A stretch of 24,313 nt of DNA from Perkinsus olseni. Lineage: Eukaryota; Perkinsozoa; Perkinsida; Perkinsidae. The translations under genes and the position numbers were made by a program. Location of the stretch: the NCBI GenBank assembly GCA_013115135.1, contig JABANP010000656.1:1-24313 (forward strand), given 5' to 3'. Positions 10,070-18,700 of the stretch are shown piece by piece. Within the stretch, counting starts at the first letter, position 1, and each line of letters opens with the position of its first letter. The notes beneath the pieces are model-generated. The model searched no databases. It worked only from the letters and a program-made list of their open reading frames with translations, and had not been told where the DNA came from.

Positions 10070-10414
10070 ATGATTACAGGTGGTTCCTTCAGCAGTTCTT
10101 CCGAAACTTATTCGGACGCAGCTTCCTGCGAGACTCACGGTACTCCAGACGACACTGAAAGCAGCTTCGTGGTCGGCTCTTCTGATTGTTCTTCGGGCAC
10201 CTCTTCGAGCGACACCGAAAGCAGCTTTGGCTCTTCGAGCGACATCGAAAACAACTTTGGCTCTTCGAGCGACACCGAATGCAGCTTTAGGGTCGGCTCT
10301 TCTGATTGCTCCTCGGGCACGGCTTCGGGTAACCACAGCTCTTCAGACAAAGATAGCTCTTCAAAGAAGGATGCTCCTTCGAACAAGGAGACCTTTTTGG
10401 GCACTTTTTACTGA
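10070..10414 (+). CDS. Serine-rich repeat frame (low-complexity protein or repeat)
   Basis: The 114-codon frame encodes Ser/Asp/Glu-rich repeats. A 30-base unit reading GSSSDTESSF occurs three times in tandem, and a longer unit VGSSDCSSGT occurs twice, about 110 bases apart. The unit copies differ by a few bases, and several of the differences change the amino acid. The frame ends at TGA (10412-10414). The antisense strand is also open and repetitive, so protein coding is not certain. If translated, it would be an acidic, probably disordered and phosphorylatable segment. Acceptor-like AG sites precede it at 10047 and 10079, so it could be an internal or last exon. Nothing links it to a known family. 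Confidence 0.35.
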   Translation: MITGGSFSSSSETYSDAASCETHGTPDDTESSFVVGSSDCSSGTSSSDTESSFGSSSDIENNFGSSSDTECSFRVGSSDCSSGTASGNHSSSDKDSSSKKDAPSNKETFLGTFY

Positions 10415-11040
10415 CGAAACTGTTGATAGAAGCCCTGTCGCTGCTACTACTACCATTACCACAGAGCAGAATAATGGCAACATTAACATTGACTACTCTC
10501 TCCGTGGAGCCTCTCAAGTACCTGCCAACAATACCGTAAAACTTGTTCTGTACCTAGTTCCGATATTTCAATTTGTCCTTTAGAAAACTTCCTCAACACC
10601 ATCACGCTCTACCACTGCGAGTAGGTTGACCACATCAACTACGTGCCCTACTTCTCAAACTCACCAGAATGGACCTCAGATCATCATCCCTACTCATGCT
10701 TCCACGGTGAAAGAACCTCACACTCTACATCAGAGATCGGCGTTTCTCGGGTACGGGACCCGAACGCTGAGCCCGAAGTCCCAGAGCTGGCCTCCGAGAC
10801 CGCCCGATATGAGATAACGGGTCCCGTTCGGGCCCTGTCGGGCCCGACCCAAATTTTTCGCCTGCCCAGGAGGTCCTTTCGTGCACGTCCCGATAGTTCT
10901 CGTTGCCATACCATATTAATCTGCGAGCATGACGTGACGTACTGATCTCAGAGGTTATTTGCTTGTCTCCTTCGTTTATGCCATAAACTTTATGGCCGAT
11001 ACACAACCTGTAGAGTCTACATGATGGGCGCGGCGCATTC
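10415..11040. other. No firm gene; GC-rich nested palindromes
   Basis: Around 10750-10860 GGGACCCGAACG, GGGTCCCGTTCGGGCCC and GTCGGGCCCGACC form overlapping inverted repeats, as in many short DNA transposons. I could not find matched termini or a target duplication. The Helitron coding relic begins directly downstream, so this may be part of its 5' region. Confidence 0.35.
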
Positions 11041-11839
11041 ATTTTCATCGATGCTCCAGGAGGCACTGGCAAAACATATCTCTTAAATTTCACCATCCGT
11101 CATTTCAAAAAAGAAGGGTTGCAAACCCGAGCTACACCTTCATCTGGTATAACTGCGACACTATTAATCGGTGGTCGAATAGCTCATTCAGCATTGTAGC
11201 TGCCAACACCTTGTCTCCAAGACTCAACCTGTTCCTTCACACGTAGATGTCGTACAGGGAAGCTAATTCGTGCTGCGTCACTGCTTCTATGGGACGAAGC
11301 ACCTATGGCTCACCGGCACAACTAGAATCACTCAATACGTCTTTAAAAGATCTCATGAATAACAAACGCCCTTTTGGCGAGAAACTAATAATGCTGGCAG
11401 GCGATTTCAGGCAAATGGCTCCCGTCGTACGCCACGACAGTCAATGCGAAATCGTCAATGCTTCAATATGTGGATCCCAGCTATAGGATTACGTTTCAAT
11501 TCACCGTCTTACAGTCAACCTACGCTGTTCACTCATTACGAATTCTTCTAATCAGGCCTCAATTGCAGAACATGTGTCATGGCTAACTTCCCTTCGTAAT
11601 GCCATTACTGTAATGGCACGCTACCTCCAGCGAGCCTTACCACTGCACATCAAACATATACAACACTCGCAGATCGTATAAACCTCCCTTCGAAGCTAAT
11701 TGTGGCTGAAAATACCTTACAATCTCTCAAATTTTGTTTACAGTGGAATAGAACAACCACAAAGTCACACTGACAATTCCTGGTTCTATCATAGATGTAT
11801 TCGTAGCACAACCGATGATTTAATGGACTCTCTCAACTC

Positions 11840-11872
11840 TTCCTTGATCACTAAAGTCTAGTGATCAAGGAA
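11840..11872. repeat. Perfect 13-bp hairpin inside the Helitron relic
   Basis: TTCCTTGATCACT (11840-11852) and AGTGATCAAGGAA (11860-11872) are exact reverse complements around a 7-base loop. A helicase reading frame here is broken, so the hairpin is probably a secondary rearrangement. Confidence 0.8.
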
Positions 11873-12363
11873 CTACAGCCTGTAGACTACAGGTTCCGCT
11901 GGAATTTATCAATTCTCTAACACCGAATGGATTGCCACCTCATTCTACAGTTGAAAATAAACACGCGGCGTGTTACACGCCTATCATGCTTCTCCGCAAT
12001 TTAGACCCAGCCAACGGGCACTGTAATGGCACACGTTATATCATCAGGGAATCTATAGGCAGCCCACCTAAACTAATCAAGGCGGACATTCTTGATGGCG
12101 CGTATGCTAACAGATGCATTCTAATACCCAGGGTATCATCATGTCCGTCGGACACAGACTTGCCGTTCACAATGAAACAGCGGCAATTTCCCATTCGTCC
12201 TCCACTATGTTGCACCACAAATAAATCTCAGGGGCAGACGTTGAAAAAAGTAGGAATATACTTGCCACAACCGCCGCTTTCGCATGGTCATTTACACGTA
12301 CACGTTGTTTTATTTTGGCCCAAAATTTTTGGGAATTACCCGTTGACAATACAAGCGGAGCCC

Positions 12364-12392
12364 GTCGCTTCGCTCCGGAGTCGCTTCGCTCC
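12364..12392 (+). repeat. Short direct repeat GTCGCTTCGCTCC, two copies
   Basis: The 13-mer occurs at 12364-12376 and 12380-12392 with 3 bases between, at the ragged end of the Helitron relic. Confidence 0.8.
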
Positions 12393-12430
12393 AATGGCGG
12401 CGGCGCTCTCAGCAGAAATGTTGTGCAGTT

Positions 12431-12840
12431 AGGCGTAAGTGCAGGAAAGTGTGAATTCTTCACGCGCGATGTAGTGAATGAGTACAGTTCTTATGAGAGA
12501 TGAAGAGAGGGAATGTGAACGCACCGGCTTAATGAGGAAGCTGTGGAGTTGATTGAGACGTATGTCAATTACGGGAAGATATAGAGATGGAACTGTGACA
12601 AACTTCTCGAATGTGAGTATTTCACGCACGATTATGTTGAGCTCAAATAGAAGTATTAATAGAAGTATTAATAATTAATGTTGTCTGTCGAACTATTTTG
12701 GGCGAGCGCTTTTTACCACCGCAATATTGCGAATCTGTCGAATTCGACACACTTTGTCTCTTCCACAACTTTGCGCTGATGCTAGTGGACCACCGCTCAA
12801 CACCAACTAGTAGTTGGCAACTACCACTATGTTCCAGGCC
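12431..12840. other. Spacer between Helitron relic and the gene cluster
   Basis: No exon recognised. The words TTCACGCGCGATG (12460) and TTTCACGCACGATTATG (12619) resemble each other, and AGAAGTATTAAT is repeated in tandem near 12650. Confidence 0.35.
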
Positions 12841-12857
12841 AATTTCGTGGCGCGCGG
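12841..12857 (+). repeat. Dispersed motif copy 1 (AATTTCGTGGCGCGCGG)
   Basis: First copy of the element found nine times in the window. It lies 40 bases upstream of the next start codon and just before an acceptor-like CTCTCCAG (ends 12878). Confidence 0.8.
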
Positions 12858-12896
12858 GAAAAATCGAAGTCTCTCCAGTTCAACCATCGCTGTAAA

Positions 12897-13687
12897 ATGT
12901 CTTGCCCTGCAGAGGAAACCGTCATGCCGAAGGCATCGGAAGAGTCCTCCAATTTAATCAACCGAAAACCGGAGGAGGATGCTCCCAAGTGCCCGTTCTC
13001 AGGTAGGACGTTGAATTTCGTGGCGCAGTGACGGTTGTATCCCTCACAGGCCTCGCTGCTACTGATGGTGCGAAGTGCCCCTTCAGCGACATGGGTGGTG
13101 CCTTGCCGAGTCTACCCGGTGAGAGTAATAAGGAGGATGGGATTATGTAATAATATTTCGAGAAAGATGCGCGAAGCTAGGGGAAGCTCATTTTCTTTCA
13201 CAGATGAGGAGAATTGGAAATTCAAAGTGTTTTTCTCGTAGTGATGGAGTCGTTCATTTTCTTAAGGCGATGTTGTTATTATTACCTGTGTTGTCTAGCG
13301 TCTCCGAATAATAACTTCCTACCACAAATCGCGCTAATAAACCGATTCTCTCTCATCTCCTCATAGCAGAGACTTCACAAATCCATTAAATTTTCCACTG
13401 GTTGGCCATAATTTTGTCCAAAAATTTCGTTCGCGAATTTCCTATACTATTGGTCCTTGCGGCTACAGAATTGCACAGTTACGTGATGCTTCAGTGACCC
13501 CGTCCCATCTACAGTACCGAATACCGTCAATATGATAATCGCAAAATTTTTTATTTTTATCCTTCCTGCCAGGTGGATGCTCTGCCCAGCCCATTGGTCC
13601 CCGACGGCTATCAAGGCGGCATTAGTTGTGACTGGTGTGGTATGCCTGTGGGGGGTCGTGTCCCTGAAGAGGTCGATCATCGGTTGA
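12897..13687 (+). CDS. Small tail-anchored membrane protein with four Cys-Pro motifs
   Basis: Proposed exons: 12897-13002, 13050-13118, 13204-13237 and 13573-13687, together 107 codons plus TGA. The introns of 47, 85 and 335 bases have GT-AG ends and phases 1, 1 and 2 that join one frame. The product starts MSCPAEE, carries KCPFS twice (one on each side of intron 1) and another CP just before a hydrophobic stretch (about residues 84-100) followed by SLKRSIIG at the C-terminus. That layout suggests a tail-anchored protein. CP dipeptides resemble heme-regulatory motifs, but no heme enzyme is recognisable. The last exon is also open in another frame, so its use is less sure than exons 1 and 2. 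An acceptor-like CTCTCCAG 19 bases before the ATG could be a 5' leader splice site. Confidence 0.5.
13014..13034 (+). repeat. Dispersed motif copy 2, inside a 47-base intron
   Basis: AATTTCGTGGCGCAGTGACG plus one base fills almost half of intron 13003-13049. All 21 bases are identical to the exonic copy at 23594-23614. Confidence 0.9.
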
Positions 13688-13777
13688 GGTTTGTACGCTA
13701 GAGAATTGCTGCTTCTCTTTATGTGGGGATTTGCGTTGCATCGCACAGCGAAGATTTTTTCGTTTGGTTTTTCTTTC

Positions 13778-14982
13778 ATGGCGGTGGACTTACCGCGTCA
13801 TCAGCATCGGTTGGGGAGAGAGGTAAAACGGGAAGCTGACGACGGCGACAGCAGCAGGAGTGCCGAGCGGGAGAGTCTACTAAAAGTCAGCAGGAAGTAG
13901 AATTGGGGGATTTATGGTATTCATATTAAGTATTTTCATTGGTGCTCGTGACCGCTAGGAGGGTTCAAATAAAGATCGGGTAAGCTTTCAGTTATTTTCG
14001 AAAAACTGGAAAGTTTTGGAAAATTTGGATTATTTTGGAGAATCTTTTTCTTTGTGAGTTGCCATAGCGTCGAATAGTGGTGCCAGAAGTTTTTGGTCAT
14101 TTTTGTTGAGCCCTAGAAAGTGCGGATGTCTCTTTGACTGAGTTCGTTTTTCTTTAATCTGGGAAACACTGAAAGAGTATCCTCTGCTGTTGGGTTAGCT
14201 ATGCCTCACAAGGCCAACCATGCGTGTCCAATAAAAGAGTTGGTATATCTGCTTTTACAAGTACAATGCTGGTAGTGGTGATGAGCATGATCAATACGCT
14301 CGAGTGGCCCCGAAAGCTGTTCGTTGGGTGATGGTTGTTTCACGCACGGCCCTCGGTGGTATTCTGGTTATCGCCTGAATGACGTTCGGTACTGAGCCGG
14401 GCGGCCCAGCTTCGAGTGCAACTTCGAGTTTTTAAAACTTATCTTTTAGTTCCGGTAGCGGAGTATTGCCGTTAGGTTGTTATTGTTATCATACGCCCAG
14501 TGTTGGCTTTTTGTTTTCGCTGCGATTACGAGGTATCTTTTCTTGATGAGAGTGATGCTTTTAGGTTAGAAGACGGGAATCAGAAGTTGGAGGATGCGAA
14601 GAGGACAGTATTAGAGACTGAAGATGTGGCTTTGGGTGTTATGGGAGACCTGAGGTACTTCGAAGGCATTCTGGCGTAGTGGTAGAAGTGGCCGTTGTAC
14701 GCCTCATGGTCGTGAGTTCTATCCCTTGTGAGGGTATTTTTCCTCAGAGGCCAACGGGAAGTTATGAGTCGCACTAGAGATCATTTCAATGACCTCGATG
14801 AGCAACTGACGATGGCTCGGCGGGCCATCCAGAACATGGGGAGGAGAGTGATGCTGAATAAGGCTGTCTTAGTGGCGGTGTGTCTGATATTACTCGTGGC
14901 GATATTTTATACAATTCACAAGAAGGTGATGGACAGGGCTGGCACGGTTGCCGGACCGCCGCCGCCGCCGAGTGCCGCATGA
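13778..14982 (+). CDS. VTI1: Vti1-family Q-SNARE (short form)
   Basis: Vti1 is the Qb SNARE that helps fuse Golgi and endosomal membranes. Exons: 13778-13896 (start uncertain), 14565-14654 and 14748-14982; introns of 668 and 93 bases, both in phase 2. The spliced frame runs ESLLKVSRKLEDGNQK, then AKRTVLETEDVALGVMGDLR, then GQREVMSRTRDHFND, which follows the Vti1 SNARE motif closely; the Gln of GQRE (about residue 72) is the expected zero-layer residue. RAIQNMGRRVMLNK and a hydrophobic anchor (about 109-127) follow. Oddities: after the anchor comes a Pro-rich tail (GPPPPPSAA), and no N-terminal Habc bundle is found, giving about 147 residues against some 220 usually. The ATG at 13778 may be false: a TCATCAG acceptor at 13804 could join undiscovered exons. 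SNARE identity is strong, the 5' end weak. Confidence 0.8.
14664..14737 (+). repeat. tRNA-like sequence filling a VTI1 intron
   Basis: The 93-base intron 14655-14747 holds an A-box-like TGGCGTAGTGGTAGAAG (from 14672) and a B-box-like GAGTTCTATCCC (14714-14725) at tRNA spacing. Stems pair poorly, so this is a tRNA pseudogene or tRNA-derived SINE head, not a working tRNA. Confidence 0.6.
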
Positions 14983-15393
14983 TGATGATGCTTGTGTAGA
15001 GGATATTGGAGTTGTGTTTAGGGGATGGTTGGGTATGATCGGCATGTTTACGAGGAATCGTGTAACCTGTGGCATCAGCAAGAATCTGGTCTTCATTGTA
15101 ATTGATTGCTGAGGGCGTTATTTAACGGTATCGTTTTGTAGTTGGCATCAGCTGCCTTCGAGAACGTAGGCGTGTGATGAAGCTCCAATTGCTGCGGTGT
15201 TGCACTCCGACAGCGTCATTACGGTGGTGCTGGTGAATCTGGCGTGGAGTCTGTGATTTGGGAGAAATTTGGTATTGGTTTTCTAGCCTGGTGGTATGAA
15301 GATCACGTTAATTGTCAATGGTAATTCATTCAACACAGGCCTGAGGTAAACATGAGCGTTGCTGTTCACGACTTTTATTGGATTAGTCGTTTA
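14983..15393. other. Spacer after VTI1
   Basis: No exon with both splice sites was found. It should hold the VTI1 3' end and, with 15394-15714, the promoter side of ESS2. Confidence 0.35.
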
Positions 15394-15612
15394 GAGCTGG
15401 GCGACAGTACGGCTCCGTACCCGTACTACCCGTCGCAGCGGTTCCCAAGTAACGCACTAGTACGGCGTACTTGAAGTACGGCGTAATTTAATACACGTAT
15501 GCGTTGTTCAATATATTTAATACGTACTAGTTCTCCGTACCCGTACTAGGTTCACAGCTTGAAACGTACTCTGTACCGTACTTTCCTCGACCCCAGTACG
15601 GGTGCCCAACTC
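15394..15612. mobile_element. GTAC-rich element with inverted ends
   Basis: GAGCTGGGC (15394-15402) pairs with GCCCAACTC (15604-15612) except for one base. The 219 bases between hold more than ten GTAC words, many as CCGTACCCGTACTA or AGTACGGCGTAC, giving dense nested palindromes. The layout fits a small MITE or satellite-like element. I found no clear target-site duplication, so the class is open. Confidence 0.5.
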
Positions 15613-15714
15613 GATTATCATTAGTAGCGAGAGTGGTCAGTGATAAACTGCCGTTCACTGTATGACGAACTGCTTTGTCCAGGGTCTCGGCTACAACCCT
15701 CATTTCGTCCCATC

Positions 15715-18700
15715 ATGTCCTCTGCTTCCTCCTCGCCAGGAGATACCATCGGCCGACGAATCGGCGAATCTTCAACACGACTCGTAATAGTGTTTTCGAG
15801 CGGGTCATAATTTCCATCAACTTTCCTTCAGGTGGCGATGCCTCGGGAATTTGCGGAGCCTGATACTAAGAATTCCTCGGCGTTGGTGACGGCGGACGGA
15901 GCGAAGCTGGCTGGCTACAGCGTGAAGGAGATGGAGTTTTTGAGGAAGCCGCAGAAGGCGTTTCAACTGGGGAGGATACCGGCGAAGGCTTTGTAGTGAT
16001 TGGTGTGGTATGGAATTTTCGAGTGTGTGGTTTGCGTATGGCAGTGATTAGATATTGATCTCCGCTTTAACTCGTTCCGAAAAACAAGAACACTGTGGTA
16101 GTGTATCGTATTGGACACAGGGAGAGCTCGTGTATCTCTGTGACGTATGTGTCCAACTTGGGAGGCTTTGTAGCGATTGGTGTGGTATGGACAGCGGAAA
16201 ATTTAGTAACTTTTGCATAGAAAAATGAGAAGGATAAATTTAATGAATGAATATTGACTAAGAGAAATAGCCAAGAGGTTGATTCCTGAGGCCGCAACAG
16301 GCGCAGACAGCATCAGCACACTTGGTAAAGGCGATTCCGTTACATGAGCATGATGACCGCGCGCCACGAAATTGTTCAACCCTCCTCGCGGTAGCCAACG
16401 TTGTAGCTTAGTTTCATGGCATAGTAGGAGAAGGGAAAACACGTCTTGAACTTATAGTGTGGTGGTTGATTGTTATGAGGCCGATAGAGGCCTTTAGAGT
16501 AGAGGTCTCGTTAAGGGTGGTAATCGCATAGTGGCAATTGTTTTTTTACGTTTATTAATTGCACGAGGGTGTAGTCAAGATGTTGGGTTATGTAGTTTTT
16601 GGAAGGGAGAAAATCGGTCAGTTTTTCGGTGTTTTTCAGAGCCGAGGATGACTACGTAGCGGCGGCATCGTATATCATCGAGCGGGATTATTATCCGGAC
16701 TTGAAGAGACTCCGACTGGCCGAGCAAATTGCGAACGCTGAGAAGGAGGGGAAGGGGAGAGATCAACAGGTGATAGAGAAAAATGGGGGAAAAATTTCCG
16801 AGAAATATCGTATCTTTTTTCTCTGTTTTGAGCTAGGATGGACGCTCGGCATTCTTATTTCGATTTGTAGTTGACATGGTTATTGCGGAGTAATCAGTGT
16901 GGACGAATGGGAGAAGCTTCGGAATTATTTGGGAATTTCGAATGGGTTTTTGAGGCTATTGTTGCGATATTTACTAGCTGAACGATAGCCTTCGATCGAT
17001 TCGACTGGCAGGAATTTTTATCTTGGATTTTAGGATAAGTGGCTCTTGCTCCTCTAGAAAATTCATACTAGGCCCACGTCTTTAATGAGATGGAGATGTT
17101 TCACTTTTCCTCGGTACGTCGGTGTATAGCTGACTGGGTAGAGCATCAGCTTGAGTTGGTATGAGCGATCGATTGAACTGCATCTTCAGGTGGTGGCCCT
17201 CCGTCAAGAGCTTCTTAGGTTGACCCCGGTTACTCCCGGAATCAATGCTCGTAACGCCGCGATGAATTACACGCCAGGAGCTCCGAAGAGAAGGGAAGGT
17301 AGAATGAGGAATTTCGTGGCGCGCGGTCAAATCTGGAATCGGTATTTTTTCGTGGCAGACGGAGCGATGAAAGCACTCCCTGGGGAGATTGACGGTTCGT
17401 CGTCTTCGAGCTCATCGAGTGTGATGGCAAGCGGCGGGGCGAGCCACTTCTGTACGGGACAGGAGATAGTTGATCTTACTGGGCGAAGGTAGTATCTTAG
17501 GTTGATGCTGGCATGATACGAGTGTGGTTGCTATCAGTATCGATTCCCGTACCAAGGAGTTGGTGGATATGTCTTTGGCCAGCGGAAAAGGAGTTGTGGT
17601 TGATCTGGGCGTCCGGCTGGACCAGTTTCATTCGAGGTGATAATAATATGGAAAGCTTTATTTTCTCGTTTTTCTCTGTTCATCGATTTTTTTTCTTTTT
17701 CGTCCAGTTTTTTTCGGGGATGATTTTTTCTGGCCCCTTTTCATTTTCCATTATGATGAGGAATTATAGTCACAATATACACAATCTTTATGGATCAATC
17801 AATGTCATTATGGTTCGAATATTATCTTAGTGATCGAGTCAGTTGTCGCCCCTAGATACGTGTCAATGCCGGCTTTTCTGGAAATTTCCTTTTTCCTCTT
17901 TTTATCGCATAAAATAGAATTTCCTGCTAAATATTAGCGTATTCTGCGCACTATCGCATGCCATCATCAACCTAAGATACGGCTCAGAGGACAACGCTTC
18001 CTTCCAGTCAGCATACGAGGAACACTTGAGTAAGAAGAGGGCCGAGCAGAGTTGGATCGAGGACCAGGCCAACTCCCACAACGTGAGTATTCATGGCTGC
18101 TGTTCAAGTCTTTTTTATTTTGTGACAGAATAGCAGAAAAAATCGTGATAAAATTTTAGTGGTAGTTTAGCATTAAGGACAGATTGTTTCCCGGAAAATC
18201 TTCATTTGTTGTGACTTATCAGGCGATGTTGGCGGACAAGCGAGAAGCGGCTGCGCTGGGGCAGAAGGTGGAGGGAGTGGCGCTGGCCCTGAACTCATCA
18301 GCAGCTGTTGCACGTACGTTGAGGAATTGCAAGATCGGGCAAGATTTGCAAGATTTTCAGGCAACCCTCTGCTGTTCAATAGTAATGGATTACAGAAACA
18401 ACCTTTTATGTTTGAGAATAAACCGGATAATGTTAATACGAGATTTCACACGACTGATTACGAAAGGGACAGTACTGAGGTAAAACGTCGGGGAAAATGG
18501 GGGAAAAATTCCGGAAGGTCTTCCGCGCACGTTTCACGTTTTTGTGGATTAGAAAAGAAATTCGGAGGAGAAGTCGTGAGGGAGGGGCGCGATTGTGTGT
18601 TGGATACTTGAAAACTATCGGGGTGTGGAGTATCATTTGTTCTGCGATGAACGGGCTTCGACCTCAGATTCAGATGGAGAACCGTGCGAATGCTCGAGAG

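Larger units (their letters stand above)
11041..12430 (+). pseudogene. Helitron Pif1-like helicase relic
   Basis: Helitron transposons encode a Rep nuclease fused to a Pif1-family helicase that drives rolling-circle transposition. Visible helicase motifs in order: Walker A APGGTGKT (11053-11076), Walker B WDEAPM (11290-11307), GDFRQ (11400-11414), a RLTVNLRC box after it, LLRNLDPANGHCNGTR (from about 11980), DLPFTMKQRQFPI, and NKSQGQT (12220-12240). The frame shifts near 11325. A TAG (11484-11486) interrupts the third segment, and the final HGQLYVALSR-type motif is corrupted to HGHLHVH. No Rep domain is seen upstream. The copy is therefore dead and 5' truncated. It carries a 13-bp hairpin insertion at 11840-11872. 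Confidence 0.9.

Noticed and set aside
10135..10404. Minus-strand Glu/Leu repeat protein
   Set aside because: Openness follows from the repeat of the + strand frame; no separate support.
11840..11872. Terminal hairpin of the Helitron
   Set aside because: It lies between helicase motifs, not at the 3' end, and lacks an adjacent CTRR terminus.
14664..14737. Functional tRNA gene
   Set aside because: Anticodon and T stems do not pair well and there is no clean acceptor stem.
15715..15996. Independent 77-residue two-exon gene ending at TAG 15994
   Set aside because: The donor GTAGTG at 15993 joins it in phase to the conserved ESS2 block at 16640, which explains it better.
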